Source: Micromonospora olivasterospora
GTDB taxonomy: Bacteria > Actinomycetota > Actinomycetes > Mycobacteriales > Micromonosporaceae
DNA: 64,000 nucleotides
Assembly: GCF_007830265.1 (NCBI RefSeq)
Contig: NZ_VLKE01000001.1
Span: 1,240,001-1,304,000, forward strand
Direction: 5' to 3'
Below, piece after piece: positions 16,409 to 26,573 of this stretch; within the stretch, counting starts at the first letter, position 1; every line of letters starts with the position of its first letter. The notes beneath the pieces are model-generated. The model was not told the DNA's origin and did not search any database. It saw nothing but the letters and a program-made list of their open reading frames with translations. A program made the translations under genes and the position numbers.

Positions 16409-16620
16409 GAGCCCAGCGAAAGCAACCCGCCGGCCGCCCAGGTCATGCCGTAGAACCTCGCGCGCCGAATCTCACCGAGGCACTTCCGACCCCGGTGGGG
16501 CTGCCGGCTCTGCCCGTAGGGCTCGGCTCCTCCCATGCTCCACAATCTACTCGCGGCGCCCGTCACGCGCGTCAAGCCAAGCTCGACGCTGCGACCGGCC
16601 GCTGGGGAACCCCGAGCGAA

Positions 16621-17085
16621 CTACAACCCCAGCGTGCCGACGGTCTGGCCGCCGCTGGACTCCCCGGTGAGCCGGAACCCCAGCCGCCGGTAGAACTCCT
16701 CCGGCCCGTCGTCGCCCGGCTCCCACGTCGTGTAGATCCGGGTCTCCCCGCGCCGCCGCGCCTCCTCGGAGACCGCCCGGACGGCGAAGCGCCCGTACCC
16801 GCGCCCCTGGCGGTCGGCGGCGATGTTCAGCCGCCACAGCCCGGACCGCAGGTCGGCCGGGTCGTCGTGCCGCCACTGGATGCGGAAGAAGCCCATCGGG
16901 AAGCCGACCAGCTCGTCGCCGTCGTAGACCAGCCGGGGCCAGGCGATCTCCCGCCACGCGTACGCCTCGGCCAGTGACTTGGCGACCGGCGCGACCAGGT
17001 GCTCCTGGTCGGGCCGTACGCGCAGCTCGCACGCGGCCTCGACGTTGTCCGGCGTGATCTCTTCGAGGCGCGGCGAGGAGGGCAT
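16621..17085 (-). CDS. GNAT-family N-acetyltransferase
   Basis: A 154-residue GNAT. The start codes MPSSPRLEEITPDNVEAACEL. The acetyl-CoA-binding motif A is RLNIAADRQGRGYGRFAVRA and is followed by EEFYRRLGFRLTG, the usual C-terminal strand and helix. The layout (VRPDQEHLVAPVAKSLAEAY, then GFPMGFF) resembles SpeG/spermidine-type or streptothricin-type acetyltransferases, but the substrate is not determinable. It lies downstream of the protease-like and hydrolase genes on the same strand, separated by 44 bases. Confidence 0.88.
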   Translation of the reverse strand: MPSSPRLEEITPDNVEAACELRVRPDQEHLVAPVAKSLAEAYAWREIAWPRLVYDGDELVGFPMGFFRIQWRHDDPADLRSGLWRLNIAADRQGRGYGRFAVRAVSEEARRRGETRIYTTWEPGDDGPEEFYRRLGFRLTGESSGGQTVGTLGL

Positions 17086-17129
17086 GGCGCGCACCCTACC
17101 GGCGCGGCCGCCCCCGCCTCGACCCGAAT

Positions 17130-17879
17130 TCAGCCTGGCAGCGCCGCGCGGATCCGGTCGAACGTGGCCAGCAGGTGCCCGCCGTCGCCGGGCAGGACGA
17201 GCCCGAGGCAGTGCACCTCCAGGTCGCCGTCGGGGTCCGTGTCGACGGCGAACACGGGCGCGCCGACGTACCCGTCGGGCAGGTCGGCGTCGAGCCGGAC
17301 CGCGTCCCCCTCGCGGACGACGCGCTCGATGGCCAGCTCCAGCGGCCGCCGGCCGGCGGGGTCCTCCCGCACGCCGTGGGCGAGCACGAACGCCGAGGAG
17401 GGCTGGGGGCCGAGCCGGGCGATCCGGTCCGCTCCGGCGGCGAGGCCCTCGGTGACGTGCTGGAGGCGCCAGCGCCAGCCCCGCTCCCGGGCGCGCTCGT
17501 GCAGGACCGCCATCGGCAGGATCGCGGCCCCGAGATCCGGGCGGTGGATCCAGGCCGAGGCGACGCCGGTCAGGTCCAGGGCGTCGCCGGCCACGCCGGT
17601 CGGCTCGGTGACGCTGCCGCGCAGCACGATCTCGCCGCAAGGGGTGTGGGTGAGCGCGTCGGCGGTGAGCAGGTGCTCACCCCCGGGGTCGGCGTCGAAG
17701 AGGAACGCCGTGCCGGAGCCGGCGGGCCCGTCGACCGGCAGGATGGCCCGGCCGAGGAGCTGGCAGAGCCGGTAGGCGACCTCGTTCTCGGCATCGGCGT
17801 CGAGCAGCACCGGCCGAGGGTACGCCAGCGCGGGGCGCGCCCGGGCACCGACGCGGTTTCCGCCGGTGCAGCCGGTCAT
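17130..17879 (-). CDS. Degenerate trypsin-fold protein, likely catalytically dead
   Basis: A 249-residue protein whose layout follows the chymotrypsin fold but lacks the catalytic residues. GSGTAFLFD corresponds to the usual GTGF strand. LLTADALTH stands where active enzymes have LLTAAH (His replaced by Ala), and GYVGAPVFAVD stands where GDSGGPVF would carry the nucleophile Ser (replaced by Val). It may be a binding or scaffold protein. The ATG overlaps the stop of the upstream hydrolase by 4 bases (ATGA), so they are co-translated. No signal peptide is clear. The assignment rests on motif position only, with moderate confidence. Confidence 0.55.
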   Translation of the reverse strand: MTGCTGGNRVGARARPALAYPRPVLLDADAENEVAYRLCQLLGRAILPVDGPAGSGTAFLFDADPGGEHLLTADALTHTPCGEIVLRGSVTEPTGVAGDALDLTGVASAWIHRPDLGAAILPMAVLHERARERGWRWRLQHVTEGLAAGADRIARLGPQPSSAFVLAHGVREDPAGRRPLELAIERVVREGDAVRLDADLPDGYVGAPVFAVDTDPDGDLEVHCLGLVLPGDGGHLLATFDRIRAALPG

Positions 17880-18640
17880 GGTCGCTCGGCGAGGAAGCCC
17901 GCGACCAGCTCCGCGATCCGGTCGGGGCGCTCGGCGAGCATGGCGTGGCTGGCCCCGGGGAGCGGGTGGAGGCGCAGCCGCGGCTGCCTGGCGGCGATCG
18001 CGGTGAGCCGGGCGAGGGTGCCCCGCCGGTATGCCGCGTACAGCTCGGCGAAGGGCTGCTGCGCGGGCAGGTCCTCGGTGGCGAGCACCAGCAGCAGCGG
18101 GGCGGCCAGCGCCCGGCAGGCGGCGTCGAGGTCGAGGTCGGCCATGGCGCGGCGCAGCCGGTCGGCCTCCGCCGGGTCGGGCATCGCGGCGGCCATGCCG
18201 GCGAACACGGCCTCCAGCCGGGCCAGCTCGGCGGCCGCCCGGGTCGGGTCGAGGCCGGCGAGCTGGTCGGGCCGGCTGGGCACCGGCAGCCCGTCCAGGC
18301 TGACGGCGCCGGGGCACTCCGGCTGGCGGGCGGCCCACCGGGCGGCGAGCATGCCGCCGAGGGACCCGCCGACGACGGCGGGCCGGTCGAGGCCCAGCGC
18401 GGCGACGACCCGGGCGAGGTCGTCCAGCGCGCCGGCCCAGCTCCACGGCGCGGCGCCGGAGCGGCCGTGCCCGCGCAGGTCGGGCAGCACCACCCGGTAC
18501 GCGCCGCGCAGCCGCTCGGCGAGCGGGAGCAGCCCGGCCGAGTCGCCGCCCGCGCCGTGCAGCAGCACCAGGGGTGGACGGTCGCCGCCGAGGTCGCGTA
18601 CGGCGAGGGTCGGGTCGCCGGGGACGGTGTGCTCACGCAT
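17876..18640 (-). CDS. Alpha/beta hydrolase
   Basis: A 254-residue alpha/beta hydrolase-1 family member. Signatures: PLVLLHGAGGDSAG (oxyanion strand), VVLPDLRGHGRS, nucleophile elbow GGSLGG, the acid region LLLVLATEDLP, and PLPGASHAML with the catalytic His. It belongs to the epoxide hydrolase/esterase/haloperoxidase-like group; the substrate is unknown. The start overlaps the 3' end of the upstream HTH gene by 8 bases and its own stop overlaps the next gene, giving a three-gene operon (HTH, hydrolase, protease-like) under the palindromic operator at 19111-19150. Confidence 0.88.
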   Translation of the reverse strand: MREHTVPGDPTLAVRDLGGDRPPLVLLHGAGGDSAGLLPLAERLRGAYRVVLPDLRGHGRSGAAPWSWAGALDDLARVVAALGLDRPAVVGGSLGGMLAARWAARQPECPGAVSLDGLPVPSRPDQLAGLDPTRAAAELARLEAVFAGMAAAMPDPAEADRLRRAMADLDLDAACRALAAPLLLVLATEDLPAQQPFAELYAAYRRGTLARLTAIAARQPRLRLHPLPGASHAMLAERPDRIAELVAGFLAERP

Positions 18641-19094
18641 CGCTGCGCGCCCGCAGCCGGTCCCGCACGGACTCCGGGGTGACCCCGCCGTCGGGGTGGC
18701 GGGTGAGCCTGCCCCGGGTCACCAGGTCGTGCACGCCCTGTCGGCTGATCCCGAGCATCGCCCCGGCGACGGCGTACGAGACGGAGGTGGCGGTGGGGTG
18801 GCCGACCCGCCAGGCGACGGCCCGGCCGAGCGGGGTGCCCCACCATTGCGGGGGCGGCGAGAAGGGGCCGTCGTCGGGATACAGGGTGGCGATCACGCGC
18901 ATCACCGTGCCGACGGCGGTGGCGTCGTCGCCGGCGACGATCCGCTCGGCCCAGCGTCCGGCGCGGACGCGGACCAGGTCGCGCAGGGCGGTGACGGACT
19001 CGTCGCCGTCGAGCAGGATCTCCAGCGGGTCGAGCAGCCGGATGGCGAGCAGCCGGACGAGCTGGTCGGCGAGTTCGTCGGGGGTCGGTGGCAT
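18633..19094 (-). CDS. Helix-turn-helix protein, probable regulator of its operon
   Basis: A 153-residue protein from the ATG behind GAAGGAG. Residues about 105-140 (SVSYAVAGAMLGISRQGVHDLVTRGRLTRHPDGGVTPESV, which includes AGAMLGISRQGVHDLV) form a MerR/excisionase-like helix-turn-helix with wing, while the N-terminal part is helical and acidic. It is the first gene of a unit with a hydrolase and a protease-like protein. Two CTTGAC-N7-GTCAAG palindromes lie 17-56 bp before its start, so autoregulation is likely but inferred. It overlaps the next gene by 8 bases. Confidence 0.7.
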   Translation of the reverse strand: MPPTPDELADQLVRLLAIRLLDPLEILLDGDESVTALRDLVRVRAGRWAERIVAGDDATAVGTVMRVIATLYPDDGPFSPPPQWWGTPLGRAVAWRVGHPTATSVSYAVAGAMLGISRQGVHDLVTRGRLTRHPDGGVTPESVRDRLRARSDA

Positions 19095-19110
19095 GGGCGC
19101 TCCTTCACTA

Positions 19111-19150
19111 CTTGACATGAATCGTCAAGCACTTGACGCCAACTGTCAAG
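19111..19150. promoter_or_regulatory. Twin palindromic operator CTTGAC-N7-GTCAAG
   Basis: Two copies of CTTGAC-N7-GTCAAG, at 19111-19129 and 19132-19150, are spaced exactly 21 bp apart (two helical turns) between divergent genes starting at 19094 (minus) and 19210 (plus). Each half-site contains TTGAC, so the sites overlap potential -35 elements in both directions. This looks like a cooperative repressor site, most simply for the adjacent HTH protein. Confidence 0.75.
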
Positions 19151-19209
19151 CATTCTGCCGTCAGCCGAGCGGACTGGGCATGCGAGGCGGCGCGCCGGAG
19201 GATGGCGGA

Positions 19210-19858
19210 ATGACGGAACGCGGGGTGCTGCTGTGGATCCACGGCGGCGGCTGGCGCGCCCGGTCCACGGAGGACGGCGGCGCGCTGGCCGGGCACGGGC
19301 TGCGGATGGTGCAGGCGACGTACCGGCTGGCCGCCGAGGCGCGCTGGCCGGCGCAGCTCGACCACGTACGCGCGGCGGCACGCGCGGCCCGGGCCGGGGC
19401 GGACGGAGGCCGGCTGCTCGTCGGCGGCGACTCGGCCGGGGCGATGCTGGCCCTGCACCTGGCCCTGCGCGGAGTGGACCGGCCGGACGACGTGGCCGGC
19501 GCGCTGGCGTACTGGCCGCCGGTCGACCCCCTCGGCGAGGACCATCTGCGGCTGGGCCGCGCCGACGACCCGTGGGCCGGGCTGCTCGGCCATCGCCCCG
19601 CCCCCGGCGATCCCGCCACGGCGGACGCGACGGTCGGCACCCACGCCGGCAACCGGGTGCCGGTCCTGCTGGTGCACGGGGTCGCCGACGGGTCCGTGCC
19701 GGCGACCCAGTCGGTCGCCCTCGCGGGCGCGCTGCTGGCGGCCGGGCACCCGGTACACGCCTGGATCACCCACGGGGGGGCACGCGCTCGACCTGGACCG
19801 CCCAGACATCCGCGCGGCGACCGCGGCCTTCCTTGACACCGTCCTGCCCGGCGCCTGA
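19210..19858 (+). pseudogene. Alpha/beta hydrolase (HGGG esterase family), frameshifted
   Basis: An esterase/lipase of the HGGG (hormone-sensitive-lipase-like) type: oxyanion motif LWIHGGGW, nucleophile GDSAGA, acid VADGSVP. At the position of the catalytic His the frame breaks in a run of seven G (19774-19780). Read as sequenced, it runs into ARARPGPPRHPRG and stops at 19836. With one G fewer it gives HGGHALDLDRPDIRAA and a natural end at the TGA at 19856-19858, restoring the His. A sequencing error, a recent mutation and phase variation are all possible. It is divergent from the HTH gene and shares its operator region. Confidence 0.8.
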
Positions 19859-20030
19859 CGCGGGGACAGGGCCGTGACGCGGCAACGGGGCCGTGACACG
19901 GCAGCGGGGCCGGCACGGGGCGACGGCCCGGCGTACGGGTGGACCGGTCGCCCACCGCGCGGGAGGGCGACCGGTCCGGGCCCCCGCCGCCGGAGTCGGC
20001 GGCACTGGCGACGCCGGCGGCGGGGGCGGC

Positions 20031-22094
20031 TCAGGCGGCCAGTTGGTGCAGGTCGAGCCGGCCGCGGGCGAAGGCGTCCAACCTGCCCCAGCGGCCCGGG
20101 ATGTCCAGCACCTCGATCCGGCCCATGCCGACCGGCAGGCGCGGCTCCACCCCCAGGTGACCCTCGTGCGGCTCGAGGCCGAGCATCGTGCGCAGCAGCA
20201 GCATCGGCGTACCCGTCGACCAGGCCTGCGGGCTGCACGCCGTCGGATACTCCACCGGGAACTTCGTCAGCTCCCGCGGATACCCGCCGAACGCCTCCGG
20301 CAGCCGGCCGTCGAAGTACTGGGCGGCGGCGATGATGCCGTCGGCGATCGTGGCGGCCTCCTCGGCGAACCCGTACCGGCGCAGGCCCCAGGCGATGAAC
20401 GAGTTGTCGAACGGCCAGATCGTGCCGTTGTGGTAGCCGATCGGGTTGTAGCGGACCTCCCCCTCGGCCAGCGTCCGCACGCCCCAGCCGGAGAACAGCC
20501 TCGGCCCCACCAGGTGCCGCGCGATCTTCTCGGCCCGGGCGTCGTCGACGATGCCGCTCCACAGCAGGTGGCCGATGTTCGAGCTGAGCACGTCCAGGTG
20601 GCGGCCCTCCGGGTCCAGCGCGAGGGCGTAGTACTCCCCGTCCTCGACCCACCAGTCCCGGTTGAACCGCTCCTTCAGCTCCGCCGCCTCCCGCTCCAAC
20701 TGCTCGGCGTACGCCGGGTCCCGCCAGAACTCCCGGGCGAGCCGCGCCGCCCGGACCTTCGCGTCGTACGCGTACCCCTGCAGCTCACAGGTGGCCCGGG
20801 GATAGCCGGGCAGCCGGCCGTCCCGGTACGACAGCGAGTCCCACGAGTCCTTCCAGCACTGGTTCTCCAGGCCGGTGTCGGTGTTGCGCCGCTCGTACCA
20901 GATGTAGCCGTTGCCCACCAGGTCGGCGTAGTCGTCGATCCACCTCAGCGCGGCCCGGCACTCCCGTTCCAGCTCCCTGACCAGCGCCTCGTCCCCGGTC
21001 CACTTCTCGTACTCGTCGAGCAGCACCACGAACAGCGGGGTGGCGTCCGCCGTCCCGTAGTACGGCGAGTGCGGCTGCTCCTCGAACGCGGCGGTCTCGC
21101 CGTACCGCATCTCGTGCAGGATCCGGCCCGGGTCCTCGTCCCGGAAGTCGTCGAACCGGGTGCCCTGCAGGGAGGCGAGGATGCGCAGCGTCGTACTGGA
21201 CAGGGTTGGGGCGAACGGCAGCACCTGGAGGCAGGTGAGGATGCTGTCCCGGCCGAACATCGTCATGAACCATGGCAGGCCCGCCGCCGGCAGCGTCGCC
21301 CCGCCGAGCGACAGCGGCGAGAAGCGCAGCGCCGCCAGGTCGATAAGGCTGCGCTTGTACGTCCGGCCCAGGTGCTCGCACTCGGCGTTCACCTTCGGCG
21401 CGTTGGCGATCCACTCCTGCAGGTCGCGCTCCAGTGCCAGCCGCTCGCTGCTGCCATGCGCCCGCAGCCCTATCCGCAGGTCCCGCCCGCCCGGGCCCAG
21501 CGCGTACGTCCGCACGTCGATGTCGGCCACCCACCGCTCGTTCGGCTCCAGGTGGAGCGTGTACGCGAAGCCGTCGCGGTCGTACCGGGCGGGTTGCGAC
21601 GAGGTGATGATCGTCTCCCGCTTGAAGTTGCCCCGCCGGTAGCCCAGCCGCAGCCGGCCCGGCTCGACCTCGCTGTAGATCTCCCCCTTCTTGTTCACGA
21701 TCTCGTCCTTGACCTGGAACAGGTCGGCGAAGTCGGAGCCGGCGTCCATCCGGATCTCCAGGTCGACCGGCTTCTCGTCGTGGTTGAGGATGGTCAACTG
21801 CTCGTGGAAGCTGCCGCAGACGATGCGCTCGCGGATGATCGACAGCTTCGCGTCGACGTAGTGGGTCGCCATGCCGGGCACCAGGAAGAACCGCGCCTCG
21901 TAGTACTGGAGGTCGTCGTAGGACAGGGCGTTGAGCCGCTGCCCGTTGACCGTCAGCACCCAGCGGGACAGGAACCGGGTGTCGAGCGAGAACAGGCCCG
22001 TCGGCTCGCTCGGCGTCGCCTCGATGTCGCCGGTGTCCTCGGAGACCACGAAGGTACTGCCGTCCAGGATCCGGACCGTGTTGGTATCCGCCAT
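20031..22094 (-). CDS. Glycogen debranching-type amylo-alpha-1,6-glucosidase
   Basis: A 687-residue protein with the N-terminal glycogen-debranching domain (GLFSLDTRFLSRWVLTVNG near residue 35) and a C-terminal (alpha/alpha)6 catalytic domain of the GH63/GH15-like type. Marks of the latter are GLPWFMTMFGRDSILTCLQ, YYGTADATPLFV, ENQCWKDSWDSL and RYNPIGYHNGTIWPFDNSF. This family hydrolyses alpha-1,6 branch glucose, although many actinomycete members are uncharacterised. It is cytosolic, with no signal peptide. The start overlaps the stop of the SCP2-like gene by one base (TGATG), so they are co-translated. Confidence 0.85.
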   Translation of the reverse strand: MADTNTVRILDGSTFVVSEDTGDIEATPSEPTGLFSLDTRFLSRWVLTVNGQRLNALSYDDLQYYEARFFLVPGMATHYVDAKLSIIRERIVCGSFHEQLTILNHDEKPVDLEIRMDAGSDFADLFQVKDEIVNKKGEIYSEVEPGRLRLGYRRGNFKRETIITSSQPARYDRDGFAYTLHLEPNERWVADIDVRTYALGPGGRDLRIGLRAHGSSERLALERDLQEWIANAPKVNAECEHLGRTYKRSLIDLAALRFSPLSLGGATLPAAGLPWFMTMFGRDSILTCLQVLPFAPTLSSTTLRILASLQGTRFDDFRDEDPGRILHEMRYGETAAFEEQPHSPYYGTADATPLFVVLLDEYEKWTGDEALVRELERECRAALRWIDDYADLVGNGYIWYERRNTDTGLENQCWKDSWDSLSYRDGRLPGYPRATCELQGYAYDAKVRAARLAREFWRDPAYAEQLEREAAELKERFNRDWWVEDGEYYALALDPEGRHLDVLSSNIGHLLWSGIVDDARAEKIARHLVGPRLFSGWGVRTLAEGEVRYNPIGYHNGTIWPFDNSFIAWGLRRYGFAEEAATIADGIIAAAQYFDGRLPEAFGGYPRELTKFPVEYPTACSPQAWSTGTPMLLLRTMLGLEPHEGHLGVEPRLPVGMGRIEVLDIPGRWGRLDAFARGRLDLHQLAA

Positions 22095-22465
22095 CAGCGC
22101 GCCTCCCTCTCGAAGATCCGGCGCGGCCCGTGGCTGTCCGGCGGCCCGGGAAACAGCCGCTCCACCTGCACCACCAGCCGGGCGTCACCGGTCACCGTCA
22201 TGTCCCCGCGCAGCCAGGCCGCGATGCCGTCCTCCCGGCCGGAGGCGAGCAGGTCCAACAGTTCCGGGCAGGTCGCGACGATCGTGTCCGCCTCCCGGTT
22301 CTCCTGGCTCACCCGCAGGTTCCCCCGGTCGATCGCCAGGAGCCAGTGCGTGGTCTGCGCCCCCTCGCACAGGTCGAAACGCAGGGTCCCGGAGGTCTTG
22401 GCCAGCAGCGGCTCGTACCCCCGCCGGTTCAGCCCCTCGAAGAACCGCGTGGTCGCTTCCGTCAT
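22094..22465 (-). CDS. SCP2 sterol-binding-fold protein
   Basis: A 123-residue single-domain protein with the SCP2 pattern: TLRFDLCEGAQTTHWLLAIDRGNLRVS, then ADTIVATCPELLDLLASGREDGIAAWLRGDMTVTGDARLVVQ, the typical fold including the hydrophobic cavity helix. Such stand-alone proteins bind hydrophobic ligands and are common in actinomycetes. It is the first gene of a pair with the debranching-type enzyme, sharing one base. A functional link between the two is not evident. Confidence 0.82.
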   Translation of the reverse strand: MTEATTRFFEGLNRRGYEPLLAKTSGTLRFDLCEGAQTTHWLLAIDRGNLRVSQENREADTIVATCPELLDLLASGREDGIAAWLRGDMTVTGDARLVVQVERLFPGPPDSHGPRRIFEREAR

Positions 22466-22676
22466 CGGGTCGCCCCCTCCCGTCGATCGCGGCGTCCGAC
22501 GCAGTCAGGAGGGTCCCCGCCGGGCACGGGGTCAACCTCGCCCGGATCGGGTGAGCCGTGGGGACACCGCGAGCGCCGCCGTCCGGCGAGGCAGGCCGGT
22601 CCCGGCGGCCGCGCCGCGCGCAGGACAGGCGACGCCGGCCCCCTCGGTGCGGGGGCCGGCGCGCCGCGGCGGACGG

Positions 22677-23093
22677 TCAGTTGTTGGGGTCGTCGGCGCT
22701 GATGTCCGCCAGCACCGACTGCGGCTCCCGCTCGACCGCGAGGTCGCCCATCGAGACCAGGCCGACCAGCCGGCCGTCGTCGACCACCGGCAGGCGGCGT
22801 ACGGCGTACGTGCGCATGAGGTCCGCGGCGGCCACCGCGTCGTCGTTCTGGCTCACCGTCACCACGTCGCGGCTGATGATCTGGTTGAGCCTGGTCGTGC
22901 CGGGGTCCATGCTCTGGGCCACGGCCCGGACCGTGATGTCCCGGTCCGTGACGATGCCGACCACGTTGTCGCCGTCGGTCACCACCACGTCGCCGATGGC
23001 GCTGTCGCGCATCTCCTGCGCCGCGGCCGTGAGCGAGTCGTTGCCGTCCATCGTCACCAACCGGGTCGTCATGAACTCTCCGACCGTTGTCAT
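22677..23093 (-). CDS. Tandem CBS-domain protein
   Basis: A 138-residue protein of two CBS motifs: residues about 8-60 (VTMDGNDSLTAAAQEM, IGDVVVTDGDNVVGIVTDRD) and 72-125 (VVTVSQNDDAVAAADLM, VRRLPVVDDGRLVGLVSMGDLA). Paired CBS modules bind adenylate ligands; related small actinobacterial proteins are often induced by stress or dormancy. The ATG follows AAAGGGGAG, an excellent ribosome site. It is a single gene between SCP2 and PPOX genes on the same strand with its own spacing. Confidence 0.9.
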   Translation of the reverse strand: MTTVGEFMTTRLVTMDGNDSLTAAAQEMRDSAIGDVVVTDGDNVVGIVTDRDITVRAVAQSMDPGTTRLNQIISRDVVTVSQNDDAVAAADLMRTYAVRRLPVVDDGRLVGLVSMGDLAVEREPQSVLADISADDPNN

Positions 23094-23185
23094 GGTGCTC
23101 CCCTTTCGGTGTCGGCACCGCCGTCTACCCGCCCCTCGGGGCGGGGTAACGCGCGCCGGGGCGGGGCGCGGGGCAGGCAGGCCGG

Positions 23186-25148
<1,963 letters not shown>

Positions 25149-25162
25149 GGCTGACGGAGCGC

Positions 25163-25223
25163 GGGGTGGGGGTGGGGGTGGGGGTGGGGTTGGGGTTGGG
25201 GGCGGGGTGGGGTGGGGTGGGGG
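25163..25223. repeat. GGGGTGGGG-type G-tract (quadruplex-prone)
   Basis: About 60 bases made almost only of runs of 3-6 G separated by T (or C), on the plus strand. It ends exactly at the stop codon of the M16 peptidase gene on the minus strand. Such spacing suits G-quadruplex formation. A similar tract accompanies the third palindrome copy near 30.9 kb. Confidence 0.8.
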
Positions 25224-26573
25224 TTAGAGGGGTGGGGGGTTGACGACCTCGCCCAGGCCCGTGGCGGTGAGGTCGTCGCGGATCACCGCGGCGTCGCCCT
25301 CGACCACCAGGGTCAGCGACTCCGGGTGCAGGTGGGCGGCGGCCGCCGCCGAGACGTCGGCCACGTCGGCGGCGAGCAGCGCCTCGCGCAGCCGGGCGTG
25401 GTAGTCGTCCGGCAGATCGTGCACGACCAGCGTGGTCAGGGCCGAGGCGATCGACCGGGGACTCTGCAGCTCGACCGAGAGCTGCCCGGCCCGCCAGGAG
25501 CGGGCCACCGCCAGCTCGTCCTCGTTCACCCCGCCGGCCTGCGTACGGCTGATCTCGCCCACCGCCTCGACCAGCGCCGGCGCGGTGACGGCCGTCTGCA
25601 CGGCGGAACTGACCGCGAACCGGCCGAACCGGCGGGACGAGGCGAAGTCGCCCCGGATGCCGTACGTGTAGCCGTGCACCTCGCGGATCAGGTGGTTCAG
25701 GCGGGAGGTGAAGGCCCCACCGAGCACCGTCCCCGCCAGGGTCGTCGGTACGTGGTCCGGGTGTGCCCGGTGCGGGGACGGGTGCCCCAGCCGCAGCGTG
25801 GACTGCACCGACCCCGGCCGGTCGACCAGGATGATCCGTCGCTGCGCGTGCGGCGGGACCTCGATCGGGCCGCCCCGCTCGGCCGGGCCGCCGCCCGTAC
25901 CCGCGAAGGCCGCCGCGCCGAGCGCGTCCAGGTCGATCCGCTCCAGGTCGCCGGCGATGATCAGGGTGCCCGGGCGGAGGAACCACTCGGAATGGAAGAC
26001 GGTGACGTCCTCGACGTCCAGGCCGGCGACCGAGTCCGGGTCGCCGTACATCGGCCGGCCCCAGCGGTTCTCGGCGCCGAACAGGTCCGCGCGCAGCACC
26101 GCGTCGGCGCGGGGGCCCGGGTTCGCCCAGTCCATCCGCAGCGCGGTCGCCTCGTCGTCGCGGACCCGGCGCACGTCGCCCGGGTCCATCCTGGGCGTGC
26201 GGACGGCCTCCGCCAGCAACTCCACGGCGGCGCCCAGCCGGTCCACCGGCACCTGGACGCTCACCTGGAACGAGTCCCAGTCCAGCCCGGTCACCAGCTC
26301 GGTACCGAGCCCCTCCAGGGCAAGCGCGTACGCGGCGGCGTCCCGCTGCGCGGTGCCCTCCTCCAGCGCCTTGGTTAGCACGGCGCCGAGCCCCTCCTTG
26401 CCGACGGGCTCCCGCCCGGCGCCGGCGTCGAGCAGCAGCAGCGCCACGGCGAGATTCTGCCCGGGCAGGTGCGCGGCGACGACCGGGCCGCCGGCGACGG
26501 TCCGCCGGACCACCTGGGGAAACCGGTACGGCCGGGCCAGCCCCGGCCCGGGACGGTCGGCGATGAGGCTCAC
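25224..26573 (-). CDS. M16 zinc-peptidase family, non-catalytic partner subunit
   Basis: A 449-residue M16-type protein (processing-peptidase/PqqF fold) that has no HxxEH zinc motif: in the corresponding region it reads LLLDAGAGREPVGKEGLGAVLTKALEEG. Later family marks remain, such as the second-domain pattern GVNEDELAVARSWRAGQLSV. Two-gene M16 systems consist of one zinc subunit and one such inactive subunit forming a clam-shell heterodimer. The ATG overlaps the stop of the catalytic subunit by 4 bases. It is the distal gene of the pair and ends beside a G-tract. Confidence 0.88.
   Translation of the reverse strand: MSLIADRPGPGLARPYRFPQVVRRTVAGGPVVAAHLPGQNLAVALLLLDAGAGREPVGKEGLGAVLTKALEEGTAQRDAAAYALALEGLGTELVTGLDWDSFQVSVQVPVDRLGAAVELLAEAVRTPRMDPGDVRRVRDDEATALRMDWANPGPRADAVLRADLFGAENRWGRPMYGDPDSVAGLDVEDVTVFHSEWFLRPGTLIIAGDLERIDLDALGAAAFAGTGGGPAERGGPIEVPPHAQRRIILVDRPGSVQSTLRLGHPSPHRAHPDHVPTTLAGTVLGGAFTSRLNHLIREVHGYTYGIRGDFASSRRFGRFAVSSAVQTAVTAPALVEAVGEISRTQAGGVNEDELAVARSWRAGQLSVELQSPRSIASALTTLVVHDLPDDYHARLREALLAADVADVSAAAAAHLHPESLTLVVEGDAAVIRDDLTATGLGEVVNPPPL

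Noticed and set aside
19859-20030. Possible small gene between the esterase and debranching genes
   Set aside because: Only short GGGGCCGTGACACGGCA-like near repeats are seen; no frame with a credible start or ribosome site.
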